64,000 nucleotides of DNA, from contig JASVEC010000083.1 of the NCBI GenBank assembly GCA_030770535.1, positions 1 through 64,000 of the forward strand. The letters run 5' to 3'. The stretch is from Batkoa obscura (taxonomy: Eukaryota; Entomophthoromycota; Entomophthoromycetes; Entomophthorales; Batkoaceae). The position numbers and the translations under genes were made by a program. Below the pieces are notes generated by a model. It ran no database searches and was not told where the DNA came from. It saw only the letters and a list, made by a program, of their open reading frames with translations. Below are positions 1-11,504 of the stretch, in pieces (positions within the stretch are counted from its first letter, which is position 1; each line of letters opens with the position of its first letter).

Positions 1-560
1 CAGCTATTAAGTAAGTTGATTTTATATAATAAACAGAAAATTGTATTTAAATTGATTAGAAATTGCTGTTTTGATTCTAAATATCATTTAACTTTATTAA
101 ATGAAACTGGTGAATCCGATATATTGCCCTATTTATTGTTGCCCCTTTGTGGACCTGAACCTTTTGATGATGATGTGAGTCTATAATATATTATTAATTC
201 GTATTAAATTGTAATTGTTATTAGGATCAAGAAGGTATGCCCACAGATTTAATGTTATTACCCGATGATAAAAAGAGAGAAAGTGACCCTAAACTTCGTG
301 CTACATTAGTAGAATCTTTAGTTTTATTAACAGGTACTAAAGATTCTAGACAAGCTTTAAGGGATCGTAAAGTTTACCCAGTTATTAGAGAATTACATAA
401 ATTTGAGTCTGGATTAAGTCAACCTTATCAAAATTGTTTAGACCAAATGGATGCTTTAGTTAATATGTTAATGAGAGATGAAGAGAGAACAGTAATTGAA
501 CCTAAGGTCGAAGAGATTATTGAAGATGAGGAGGATTTGGCTATAGAAGAAATCGTATAG
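1..560 (+). CDS. HGH1: HGH1-like eEF2 folding chaperone, 3' part
   Basis: Two exons are visible, 1-174 (open from the window edge) and 225-560, joined by a GTGAGT...TTAG intron of 50 bp in phase 0. The protein reads through RNCCFDSKYH, then CGPEPFDDD, DQEGMPTDLMLLPDDKKRE and a final VLL-x-L-TGTKDSRQALRDRKVYPVIRELH block with an acidic tail. This order (IRNCCFD, GPE, EGMP, LP.DK.RE) is the C-terminal half of the Hgh1 armadillo-type family. In yeast, Hgh1 helps fold elongation factor 2 in the cytosol. The 5' part lies outside the window. It converges on the BED-finger gene 170 bp downstream. The identification rests on the conserved motif order and is strong. Confidence 0.88.
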
Positions 561-730
561 TATAAAATTAATAAAGGAAAATAAAGTTTAAAGCTAAGTC
601 ATTTATATATGTTTTATTATCCCAAATAAAATTTATTTTAAAAATGAGATCAAAAATAATCATTAAAACACTTATTAATGAGAAAAGAAGCAAAAAGAAA
701 GAAGAGAAAAGGGAGGAGGTAATAGTAAAG

Positions 731-1900
731 TCAATTAAGCTTATTATTTTCTAAATCGTTTAAAAATTGTTTTGAATTAGGGACAAGCTGATTAAATTTT
801 GGATCATCTAACAAATTGGCGGATTGTTTACCAAAGCTATTTAAGAATAATTGACTAAAATTCACTTCCTTTTCTACTGGAAATACTGCTTTCAATTTAT
901 TATAATACATCTCAGATAATTCTTTCGTTTCTATAGCCAAATTATTTCCATATAATTGTTCTGATAATCTGGATATTGAATTTCTAAAGATATCACCTTC
1001 CCCACCTAATGAATAAACTCTAGCAATATCATTTAATTCATATAACGTTTGTTCAAACTGTTGAATATTTTCACTATTACTCAAACTAATATTTTCTTCA
1101 TTAACTTGTTCTAGGTGTGTATCATACCCCATGGTTCTAGGTTTCTTATTATCTCTTAAATCAATTTTATGTTTCCTCCTTAAATGCTTAAAGAAGGTTG
1201 TAGTACTAGAAAAACTTTGATAAGTATGACCACAAAGCTTACAGCGATATCCAACACCTTCACCAGTTTCGCTTAGAAAGGTAAAATAAGCATATACTGG
1301 TGAGCGTCTTAATCGGTTTCTATGGTCTTGTTGACTATCGATTAATGAAGTTGATTGACGTGAATTTAAAGAAGCAAAAAAAGCTTTTGGATCTTGATTG
1401 GGACTATTTTGTAATAGATGAGTATCTTTATTCATATCATTATTAATCAATTCCAATGTTTTTGAGACCAAATCATTAGTATAACTATTGCTTGTCTCCA
1501 TAGGCTGCATCAATTGACTGGCTGATGGAAAAGTAAATTCTCTTTGCAAGTCATTTAATTGAGCAAAATTCGAATTGAATTGACTTTCCAACAAATTAGC
1601 TTCATTATTTTGAGCATTTGAATAAAGTGTCGATAGTAAAGCTGGTAAAAAAGTGTCTTGTTGCGCTAACTCCTTTTTAGGAGAAACAGGAAGAGAAGGC
1701 AATGGAGTTTGAGTTTCAGCTTGTTGAGATAAGATCAATAATTTAGCTTGATCTAAATCCAATTTAGCAGGTGGATTTAAATAATTCTCATTGACTGTTG
1801 GCGAATTATATAACGCTACTAAATTACCTTTAGGCGACGATTCTAAATCGGAACTTAAGTCTTCTTTGGTATCAGAATTCATTTTTTTTGTTAGGATCAC
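731..1900 (-). CDS. BED-type zinc-finger protein
   Basis: Single-exon gene of 389 residues. One BED-like C2H2 finger is clear: C220-x2-C223, then H239-x4-H244, preceded by aromatic residues (VYAYFTFL) as in BED domains. Residues 1-190 are Gln/Asn/Ser/Leu-rich and probably disordered. The C-terminal 140 residues are predicted helical without a recognised domain. There is no transposase catalytic region, so a DNA-binding or regulatory role is more likely than a hAT remnant, but function is unknown. A second in-frame ATG six codons downstream has a better A-rich context, so the true start is uncertain. It diverges from the cyclophilin gene across 964 bp. Confidence 0.72.
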   Translation of the reverse strand: MILTKKMNSDTKEDLSSDLESSPKGNLVALYNSPTVNENYLNPPAKLDLDQAKLLILSQQAETQTPLPSLPVSPKKELAQQDTFLPALLSTLYSNAQNNEANLLESQFNSNFAQLNDLQREFTFPSASQLMQPMETSNSYTNDLVSKTLELINNDMNKDTHLLQNSPNQDPKAFFASLNSRQSTSLIDSQQDHRNRLRRSPVYAYFTFLSETGEGVGYRCKLCGHTYQSFSSTTTFFKHLRRKHKIDLRDNKKPRTMGYDTHLEQVNEENISLSNSENIQQFEQTLYELNDIARVYSLGGEGDIFRNSISRLSEQLYGNNLAIETKELSEMYYNKLKAVFPVEKEVNFSQLFLNSFGKQSANLLDDPKFNQLVPNSKQFLNDLENNKLN

Positions 1901-2864
1901 TAGCTGAATTAAACAAGTGGGATTCTCACTTTGGATTTTATGGGATATTTTTCACTCTCCAGTGGAATATGGAGATTTAAATTGATTGGTTGAAGTGAAA
2001 TTATAAGTGGATTCAACCAATAAATAAAACTTATGCTTGACTCTATTGGTTAAAACATTAAACCTCGTTTTTGGGGAAGGTCTTTATCATAAGATTGACT
2101 TCCATTTGCAATACGACATGTAAGCCCTTGTGTTATGATTATATTATAACTGAGCTTTAAATATGCCATTTTTGATATTAAAATACTGCCTATTTAATAA
2201 TATTTTTTATTCCAACTTTTAGCTTGGAACTGTAGTGTCTTTTTCAATCCAGTCATTTGTTTATAATTTATTGGACTTTTGGACAAAAAACATGATCTTT
2301 ATTTATTCCTGTGTAGTCATCCCTTTTTATTTTATTTTTTTTGAATATTATAATTGCATAACAAAGACTCTATTATCACCGCATTATATACAGTTAACAT
2401 CAGTTTTCAGAAATTAAACAAATAAATTTAAATAAAAATGAATATAATGTATTTGTTTTCTTGGTTTACTGTCTTATTTATTTGATTGATAATATTATAA
2501 AAATGTTTCTGTCAGGGCTTTTTTCTGAAAAACCTGTTTGAGCCAATTTCTAAAATAAATTTTATATCAAAGAAACTGTATTAAGCACAGTTAATAAAAG
2601 CAAGCTAATAAAACTGTAGAATATAAATAACATCTAACTTAATCTTTATATTTTGAAATATACCATTATTTTTTTTATGCTTATATAGCAGCTATAATTC
2701 ATTGTAAAAAAATTAAAAATTAGAAAATTCTAGAATTTACCAACTATAAAATCAAATTTGAATGTATAAAAAATCTATCGTCATTAAGGGATTAACATAA
2801 GTTGTCAAACTTAAGTCTTATATAACTTTAAATTCTTAAATAAAAAATTCAAATTTATTAAAAG
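1901..2864. other. Intergenic, divergent promoter region
   Basis: Non-coding stretch between the BED-finger gene and the cyclophilin gene. Several ATTGG/CCAAT boxes lie at 1984-2050 close to the BED-finger start. Only short accidental open frames are present. I see no repeat or RNA gene. Confidence 0.5.
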
Positions 2865-4201
2865 ATGACTAACCCAAAATGTTATTTTGATATCCTCATT
2901 GGTGATGAATACGAAGGTCGTGTCATTTTTGAATTAGTAAATATTTATATTATATTTTAAACACATTAAATTAACTTAATTACTTCCCTTTAGTTCACTG
3001 ATGTAGTTCCAAAAACCGCTGAAAACTTTCGTAGTTTGTGTACTGGTGAAAAAGGCAATAGTAGCAATGGCAATAAACCACTACATTATAAAGGATCTAC
3101 ATTCCATCGTGTTATAAAAAACTTTATGATTCAAGGGGGTGATTTTACTGCTGGTAATGGTACTGGTGGCGAATCGATTTATGGTGAAAAATTTGAAGAT
3201 GAAAATTTTGAAAAGAAACATGATCAACCATTTTTATTGTCTATGGCTAATGCTGGCCCTGGTACCAATGGTTCTCAATTTTTTATTACTACTACTGCAG
3301 TAAGTTGATTGGCATTTAATGGATTTTTGAAAGGTTAATTTATTTATCTATTAGACCCCCCATTTAGACGGTAAACATGTTGTATTCGGTAAGGTTATTA
3401 AAGGTAAAGGGGTAGTTAGAGCCATTGAAAACAATCCAACTGGGGAACAAGATAAGCCTATTAAACCAGTGGTTATTAGAGATTGTGGAGAATTAATTGG
3501 TTCTGAAGAAGAGCTCAAAAAACAAAGTGCTATGAATGGAGAAGACCCTTATGAAGAGTACCCAGGTAAAATTTAATTTATAAGTCATCAAATTCAGATA
3601 CTAATATAAAGATAATAGATGATTTAGAAGGTGATAAAGATGCCGGAACAATTTATAAAGCAGCTGAAGAGATTAGGACTATAGGAAATACCTTTTTTAA
3701 GGAAAGTAAATTAGATTTAGCTTTACGTAAATACAAAAAGAGTATCCGTTACCTTAATGAATACCCAATATTTGACAAAGATGACAAAGAAGTGGACCCA
3801 AGTTTACCACCTAAATATTTTAAGCTTCGAATCTCTATTCAATTAAATATGGCATTAGCTTATATCAAGTTAGGGCAATTTAAAGATGCTATCGATGTTA
3901 CTAGTAAAATCTTGGATAAAAGTGAAGAATCTGGATTTGAAACCAATGATAAAACTAAGGCTTTATATCGTCGTGGCTTAGCTTATTCTAATGTTAAAAG
4001 ATATGAAGAAGCTGTTCAAGATTTAGAAGCTGCCCTTGTTCTATCTCCTGAAGATGGTGGTATTAAAAAGGAATTAGTTAATGCTAAACAAGTAAGTTAT
4101 TCTAGCTTAATATTATAGAGTATATATTAATAGTTTTATTTTAGAAAGCTGCTATTCGTAAACAAAAAGAAAAGGAAGTTTATAGTAAAATGTTTGGTTA
4201 A
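2865..4201 (+). CDS. Cyclophilin-40 (PPIase with TPR domain, Hsp90 co-chaperone)
   Basis: Five exons: 2865-2936, 2994-3299, 3355-3565, 3619-4091 and 4145-4201, giving 372 residues, the usual Cyp40 length. Residues 1 to about 180 are a cyclophilin domain. The motifs [46 protein letters not shown] and [11 protein letters not shown] include the catalytic Arg of FHRVI and the GSQFFI active-site strand. Residues about 215-360 form three TPR helices pairs ([22 protein letters not shown] is typical). Cyp40 catalyses Xaa-Pro isomerisation and binds the Hsp90 C-terminus through its TPR. All junctions are GT-AG and in phase. It resembles yeast Cpr6/Cpr7; which of the two cannot be said. Confidence 0.93.
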
Positions 4202-4383
4202 AGAAGAGACATCAAATTGGATATTATATGGGGTCAATTTAATAAAATATATGATGTGTTTTAATAGTTTGTTTATTATTATTGTTTTAAAGATTAAAAT
4301 AGTTTATTAAATAAAATTCCATTATTTATTTTAAAATCAATTACATAGGTATAAATAATAATAGCAACTTCATCTTATATAAT

Positions 4384-4489
4384 ATATGGAGATGTTTTTT
4401 TGTATTTAAGAATTTTACTAACAATCTTTCCACTCAAATAGCGCTTAAAAAATGGAAAAAATAATGAAATCAAAAAAACATCTCCATAT
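4384..4489 (+). mobile_element. 106-bp MITE (GGGGATGT family)
   Basis: Starts GGAGATGTTTT and ends ACATCTCC, flanked on both sides by ATAT, a perfect 4-bp target duplication. The interior carries the family core GTTTAAG/GTATTTAAG, AATTTTACTAAC, TTTCCACTCAAATAGCGCTT and AATGGAAAAA. It sits in the 413-bp gap between the cyclophilin and kinase genes. Confidence 0.85.
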
Positions 4490-4614
4490 ACTACTAGTTT
4501 TAACTAAATTCTAACTTTGACGAAATTGCTAAATAAAAAAATTTTAGGTCAAAAAATAAAGTCAAAACTAAATTAAAATTTAAAAGTTACATTCAATTTT
4601 AACTTATAATCAAA

Positions 4615-6785
4615 ATGTCCCAACAAAATGTAGAAAGATTATTAAAAGACCATGCAATTATTCCATTATTAATTGTTATCTTTGTATCTGTATTATACAT
4701 ATGCTTAAAATTTGATATATTTGAGGAATTAATTCGAGATTATATAGTGATTCCTTTTTTGATTATAGTATTTATTTCATTGCTAGCTATTTACTATAAA
4801 GTTTACATGCTGGTTTGGAATTATTTGAATAAAAACACACCTACAACTGATACAATAGCAACAGCAACGGCCACTACAACTCCAACAACATTACCCGACC
4901 AAAACCTCGCTTTAAAACTCAAACAAAACTCAACTATCACTAATCAATGGGAGGAAGTATTTCCCATTACTAAAAATACTCAAAGACAAGTAGAATCTTA
5001 TAATCCAACAACAACTAATATTCAAACAACGGAACCGTGGTTAAAAGATGGACTATATAATCAAGACTCAGCATTTAATTCATTTCGAAATCGGTTTATT
5101 AAAGATAAAAGGAAAAACTTACATAATAAGAAACCAAGTTTAGATATGAATGATACTCAGTTATTGTATAAGCATTTAAAAGGCGGGATAAGAGAAGAGC
5201 AGATAGAAAACAAAGGGTTTAGTGAACCGAAAGGATATATGAATGGAAACAGTCTTCAAACAAACTATTTTCAAGGAAGAGGTACAGGGTTTAAGGACGG
5301 AAATCAAGATGATTTGTTTAATAGGGACAAGTATGAATTGAACAGGTTAGATAAAGATAGAAACGACTATATATTCAATACAAATAAATATGAGTTAAGG
5401 AATTTTAATAAAGATGATAATAAAAATAATGTGTTTAATCTAGCTAATAAATATGATACAATAGATTTTAATAAGGGTAAAGATGAAGATATATTTAATT
5501 TGAATAAATTTGGGACAGACAGGTTTAGCAATAAAGAAGAAGTGTTAAGAGGAACTAATAATTATCCCTTTATTAATAATAATATTAATCAAAATTATAA
5601 TAAAGAAGAGATTATAAGAGATATGAATACTTATCCGTTTATTAATAATAATACCAACAATAATTTAAATTATAGTAAAGATTTAAATTATATTAATATT
5701 AATAGGTAAATTTGTTTCATATAAATTAACTTATTATAGATTTTATTTTTATAGTCTGGAACAATTAATTGTTTCTGAAGAGGATTTAATAAGCACAAAC
5801 AAAACTAGTATTAGTCAAGTATATAAAGCCAAGATAAAAGAAAACCAACAAAAGATAGCTATTAAAGTTATTAATAAACAACATCTAAATCAACAAAGTT
5901 TAGATAATATTAAAAATGAATGCAAGATTCATTCAAAATTAAGGTAAGAGTAATATATAAGTTATAGTAGCCTCATTTATATAAGTTATCCTTTATTTTA
6001 GCCATGAACATATAATTCAATTTTACAATTATTTTTTATATCAAGAGAATATAATAATAGTATTAGAGTATGCCCCATATCGCAGTTTAGATTACCAACT
6101 TAAAAAAGCAACAATACCAGAACCTAAAACATCTAATGTAAGCTATTCTTATAATGTATATCACTCCTCTACTAAACTAACGAACCTCCTTTATATCTTT
6201 AGTTGGTCCAACAATTATTATTAGCATTACAATATATCCATAGTAAAGGAATAGTGCATCGAAATATTAAACCTAGTAATTTATTAATTGATAATAATAA
6301 GGATATCAAACTATCGGATTTTAATCAGGCGGTGGAGTTAGATTCAAAGAAGTAGGATATAACAATAACACAACAATACATAATACTAATAATACTCTTA
6401 TTTAGCTTAGCTCATGGCTTATGTGGTACTACATTGTATACAGCGCCTGAAGTAATTGCAGATATAAACTACACAGCAAATATAGATATTTGGTCCTTGG
6501 CTATTGTTGCACATGAAATGCTAACTGGTTATACACCCTTTGAGTTGCCAGTTACTACTAATCGGAGTGTTATTTATAATCGTATTGTTAATTATAAACC
6601 TATTATTTCAAAGGATATTTCTAATTTTGCTTCCGGATTTATTACTTCTGTAAGTTATTTTAGTATCAAAATGCTTTTAATATTAATTTCTATACTAGGC
6701 ATTAATACCTGATCCTTCTGCTAGACCAGATGCAAGCTACTTATTACAACATCCTTGGATTTTACAATTTAAAAATAAAAGTTAA
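4615..6785 (+). CDS. Membrane-anchored protein kinase homologue, probable pseudokinase
   Basis: Six exons (4615-5705, 5755-5943, 6002-6137, 6203-6351, 6406-6649, 6699-6785) give 631 residues. Two hydrophobic helices lie at about 13-32 and 40-62. A linker of about 300 residues follows, rich in Asn/Lys/Asp, with degenerate repeats of about 20 residues (NKYELxxFNKD..., then two copies of [16 protein letters not shown]). The kinase domain covers about 365-631. The VAIK Lys (IAIK, K401), alphaC Glu (E419), DIW and APE motifs are present. However, the glycine loop has no glycines (TNKTSISQV), HRD is HRN (N493) and DFG is DFN (D511, N513). Loss of the catalytic-base Asp argues for a pseudokinase that scaffolds or binds nucleotide. 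Splice junctions all keep frame. The closest kinase subfamily is not clear. Confidence 0.85.
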
Positions 6786-6897
6786 AATAAAAATAAGAAT
6801 TTATTAAATTATTTATATTGTTATATAAAAATAAAAATGCAACTAGTATAAAAAGCTATACAATCCACAAAAGAAGCTAAATCAAGCTATCAGATAT

Positions 6898-7535
6898 TCA
6901 TGGTTCATTCAATTGTTTTAAAAACAATTGTTCTGAATCATGGTTCCTTAACCTATTTTGAGGTGCACTAACATTGGAACCTGAGTGGGAATGACCATAA
7001 CTGTTTCCTCCCATCCCTGTACTAGTTGGATATGAATTTTTATAATGAATATTATTAGTCGTCGCCATTACATCTAAAGCATCTGAAAATTGACCATCTT
7101 TACTGCCTCTCTTTCTTATTCTTCTTATAACAAAGGCTAATATACCAAAGAATACAACTGCACTAGCAATACCTACCACTACCCATACTATTATCATTGT
7201 TGTTTTACTACCACTATTTTCATCGGATGAAGAACTAGTACTTGGAGTTGAAGTTGGGGTGGTACTGGTGGAAGGTGTGGAAGTTGGTTCAGGATCCGTT
7301 TCTGTTATCGTTTTAGTAACAATTACTGGATCTCCTACCTTTGTTACAACAGAGGTTACTACTTTAGTGACTTTTTTGGCTAGAAAAAAGATAAGTTTTA
7401 GATTAAATTAAAATGGAATGAAATTTGTTTACCTCCTGTTGGCTCCGGAGTTGGTGTAGGATCTGATGGTGCTACTTGAGCTAATAAGAAGCTAAGAAAT
7501 AATAAGAAATAGAAACAATATTTTATCAATTGCAT
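6898..7535 (-). CDS. Type I membrane protein, Ser/Thr/Pro-rich ectodomain
   Basis: Two exons, 7433-7535 and 6898-7379, give 194 residues. The N-terminus is a signal peptide (hydrophobic FYFLLFLSFLLA, probable cleavage near residue 18). The ectodomain is low-complexity Thr/Ser/Pro/Glu, probably O-mannosylated. One transmembrane helix lies at about 96-118 (MIIVWVVVGIASAVVFFGIL), followed by a basic stop-transfer RRIRKR and a cytosolic tail of about 75 residues. The layout resembles fungal wall-stress sensors of the Mid2/Wsc type and of Axl2-like proteins, but no WSC Cys domain is present. It is convergent with the kinase gene, 112 bp apart. Function is inferred from architecture only. Confidence 0.72.
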
Positions 7536-8742
7536 ATCTCTCTTTTTTTAATCAAATGGATGAGTTTAAAAGTATTTATTTTTTTAAAAATAAACAAATA
7601 TGAGGATAAAATGTTGAATTTTTTGATGGTTTAATGTTAATGCTTAATGATTTTTTTATTGGAGTCAAAAGTGATAAAGTTATTTTTATGGACAAGTTAA
7701 ATGTTATGGTGGGAGGAAATAAAAGGATTTTATTTGTTAAAATGGTTTTAGTTGTGTCCAAGTGATTTTTAGTTTGGTCATTATCAATAGAATAAATTTG
7801 TTTTTAGTGAATTAAAGTGGATTCAAGTGTAAAATAGATTGCAATTAGATGCCTTTTATTATTTTTTAATTGTACCTAGTTTTTTATATAAGCCTAGAGT
7901 TTATAGCTTTGTTTTATGTTCTTAAAGTCATGTTAAAAAAAGTAAAGAGCAAATTAAAAATAATAAAGGACATATAGATGCAACATACTCTGTGGTTTAA
8001 TTTAATATTAGAATTTTATCTATTTTTATCCAAACAAACATTATTTTTAGTTTATTAATAGAATTTCATTTTAAAATTTTTAAGTTTAAATTTACCATTT
8101 TTAGTTAATTTTTTATTAAAAAATAAAACTGTTAATATTTAGAATTGTTATATGAAAAAAAGGAAGGATAACAACGACAGTGTTATTATATAATTAAATA
8201 ATTATTATAATATATTTATAACTCATGGTTAATCAAAGCTCTTATAAATCTTTTAACATTTTGAAAAGAGATTAACTAAAGTTTATATTAATTAAAATAA
8301 AGTAAGATAACTTTAATCAAGTACTATTAACAGCAAGCGGATTTAAATATTATTGTAAAATGTCAAAAAGTATATATTATAAGTTCAATTTTATCTTATT
8401 TAATAAAAATTTAGCTATAACTTTAAAAAACATTCTATAATTATTCAAGAATGTGTTATAAATTGTACATTTTAGGTTGTTTTTAGATAAAATAAAAGGA
8501 GTACAAGCTTTATGTTTATATTTATTTATATCAATGAAGTAATAAATGATAGTTTATGATCGCAAGGGGATAAAAAAAAAAGACAATGAATAAGTTTGTA
8601 TTTACTAATTTAAAATGAAAACATGTTCATTTAATTTACTATTGATCATACATTGACATTATTAAGATATGAAGTTATGAAGATAGCTTCACATAAACTT
8701 AAGATGACAGTTGTAAAAAGTAATTTATTAATTTATAAAAAC
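7536..8742. other. Intergenic AT-rich stretch
   Basis: No convincing gene or repeat in 1.2 kb between the type I membrane protein start and the hydrolase array. A short open frame near 7600-7760 has no support. Confidence 0.45.
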
Positions 8743-9111
8743 TCAAGTTTCTTCGCTAAGGCTAAAAGCTTGTGGTACTTTGTACTTTACAATATTATAA
8801 TTAAATAGGGTTAAGTTTAATACGATATTAATCCTACAAGCCCGTGATTCATTGTTATTATTAATAACGTTACTACTTTAACAATCCCTAATAAATTTGG
8901 ATCCCACTTTAAGAGATTTTTGACTGCTTGGATGAAGATTGAGTATCTGAGATGTATTTACCATTTTATTATAAATATGTAACATTATTGGCTAATTATT
9001 TGAATTAGCTTCGTTACTATTCTTTATTTCATCAGCGAATATAACACATTCATCCTCAAATCTTCCTCACCGCCTACAACCTAAAAACAACTATTGACAA
9101 AAACAAACAAC

Positions 9112-9216
9112 ATATGGGGATGTATTTTTTCGTTTAAGAATTTTGCCAATAATCTTTCCACTCAAATAGTGCTTAAAAATGGAAAAAGTAATAAAGACAA
9201 AAAAACATCTCCATAT
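9112..9216 (+). mobile_element. 106-bp MITE (GGGGATGT family)
   Basis: Ends GGGGATGT and ACATCTCC with ATAT on both sides. Its right-hand ATAT is immediately followed by the terminal repeat of the decayed transposon at 9217, so element and MITE touch at a shared target. Confidence 0.85.
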
Positions 9217-9644
9217 GGGAATGTCCGAATTAGTTTCATTTTTTCATCCAATTTTTAAATATAGAATATTTAAAAAACTTTAAATAAAGTTCTATAAAAT
9301 GCCCAACACAGTTTTAATTATTTTGTTGTAATTTGCATTGTAGGTTAGCTGAATTTCTACTAAATTTAATATAAATTCCCAGGCTAGCAAAGCTTTTACT
9401 AATATAATCTATATACTGATATCAATCAAAGTTGTATGCAAATAAATATATATCCTTAGAACTTTATTAAGAAATATTTGTCATTGACTGCTTTATAGCT
9501 AATATTAAATATTTGTTATTAAATAAATAAATAAATAGCTGTATGGAAGGGAGTGGTTAGCCTCAAAACTATAATTAACTATATTTATATAATACAGACA
9601 ATATAGTAGATTTTATCTACTGTTACAGCCATCTGCTCTTTAAC

Positions 9645-9751
9645 TATTTGAGGATGTATTTTTGTGTTTAAGAATTTTACTAACAAATTTTCCACTCAAA
9701 TAGTGCTTAAAAAACGGAAAAATAATGAAATCAAAAAAAACAGCCCCATTT
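9645..9751 (+). mobile_element. 106-bp MITE inside decayed transposon
   Basis: GAGGATGT...ACAGCCCC flanked by ATTT on each side, a perfect 4-bp target duplication within the older element. Confidence 0.8.
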
Positions 9752-10767
9752 ATTAACTTAACTATTAACAACTCAAGTAATATTAATATCTAGTAGTTAA
9801 TTCTTATCATCTAATAAACTACTTGCTTAGTAAATATTAAAGCTTTTGAATTTTCTGCTATTTTTATAAGATAAGCTAGGATTAATCTTCTAATTTCTTT
9901 ATTTTCTATAGACTTTATAACTTTAATCAAAACTATATCACTTTTTTTTGCTCCATTAGATATTGGATAATAGTGTAGTTTATTGTTATGCTTAATAAAA
10001 TATGTTCCTTAATATTTTGTATTATTGTTGTTATTATTATTATTATTACATCTTTATCTCTTTCATACTTTTTAAAAATTATATTTGCTTTCTTATTATT
10101 AACAATTGATCTATTAATTTTATTATGTTTACAAAAATCTCAAATTTTGAAATTAACTAATTAGCTAACACTTTTTATCTTACTTAATACTCCAAAATTA
10201 TTTCTCTATTATAAAATTTAAAATGATTTCATCTATTTTCCTATGTATTAATTTTTACAAACTTTTTATATATTAAATTAATTAAACAGTCTTCTACATA
10301 TACCAAATTGTAATTTAATATTTCAAATAAATAATCAAAATAAACTTTACTTACATTCTATTATTTTTAAACAATTTTTTTTCAACTGTATACTGGGTAT
10401 ATATTATCATATATATCTATTTTTCCTGACATATTTTTAAAATTATCTAGTATATATTTGAAAACATTGACTTAGCTACTGCTTTAATTTCTAAATTATT
10501 AAAATATTTATTATGTATTATTTTTGTACTTTTATTTAATATGTATGTTATTTAATAAATATTTATTATTGTTATTGCTTTTATTGAATCTTGATAAAAT
10601 AGTCAAATTATTAAACATTGTACAATTTTTGATTTCCATATTTTTGACTTTTTTATATTTTTAATAATAGGTTATAGTGTTGTTATTTTATCATTGTCAA
10701 TTATTTAAAAACAATCATATTAATTTCTACTTATATTAGATCTAAGACTTTTACATTTATCAAAAGA

Positions 10768-10873
10768 ATATGGGGATGTATTTTTGTATTTAAGAATTTT
10801 ACTGACAATTTTTCCACATAAATAGCGCTTAAAAAATAGAAAAATAATGAAACTAAAAAAAACAGCCCCATAT
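10768..10873 (+). mobile_element. 106-bp MITE inside decayed transposon
   Basis: GGGGATGT...CAGCCCC flanked by ATAT on both sides, inserted in the old coding region of the decayed transposon. Confidence 0.82.
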
Positions 10874-11504
10874 ACTGAAGCTATAGTTCATAACAACACT
10901 ATTTATTAGTTTTTATTTCCTGTTTCTCTTAAAGCACTAATTTTATGTATTGTTAATTAAATTTATTGCTATCAATGATAAACTTTAATAATTTTTCTTT
11001 TGTTTTTTTTTTTTTTATTATAAAATGCTATAAATTATGGATTATTATGGATAGTTACCAAAATTAATATGAATGAATTGGAATACCTATATAGTATGCT
11101 TCCATTTATTCTAATAAATTTTTTTAGCTAAATTCTAAAATCAATTTAGACATTCCTATATAAACCGATTTCACTTACCATCATAATTGGTGGAGAGCTA
11201 TTAAAGTCATTCTAATATATTGCAATAACAAGTATGTATTCCAAGTATTTTTCATTAAAACATTAGATTGAAAAGAAGTTAGACTCACCCACGAATTTAA
11301 TAGTAAACCTCCTGCTGTCACCTTATATTGTTTAAGTTAGCTTATAATATTAAAAAGGAGCTAGACAAATCTCGCCCAGGGCTATTATTAGAAATTATTA
11401 TTTCACTTACATTGATATCCATCTCTAGATGCTCTTCAGTATTTTGGTTAATTAGATAAAAATATACTGCTAAAGTATCCTCCAAAGCACAAGGGAAAGG
11501 ATGT

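Larger units (their letters stand above)
9217..11158 (-). mobile_element. Decayed copy of the 2.4-kb DNA transposon, in hydrolase intron 2
   Basis: The left end GGGAATGTCCGAATTAG and right end GACATTCC match the terminal repeats of the intact copies, and ATAT flanks both sides. The interior aligns throughout with 11505-13943, including the 3' untranslated part (9230-9600) and most of the coding region (9752-10760, 10874-11100). It is too diverged to read and has many small deletions. Two MITEs (9645-9751, 10768-10873) inserted later. It lies in the same orientation as the host pseudogene, and its excess divergence shows it is much older than the copy at 11505. Confidence 0.85.

Noticed and set aside
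11-36. Possible 26-bp intron with GTAAGT and ACAG
   Set aside because: The frame reads straight through in HGH1 sequence, so it is coding.
731-1900. BED-finger protein as a hAT transposase relic
   Set aside because: No catalytic or dimerisation region, no terminal repeats or target duplications around the gene.
2235-2417. 60-residue hydrophobic open frame in the BED/cyclophilin spacer
   Set aside because: AT-rich chance frame, no homology or gene context.
7576-7761. 61-residue open frame downstream of the hydrolase pseudogene
   Set aside because: Low-complexity Thr/Ile/Leu sequence typical of AT-rich DNA; no support.
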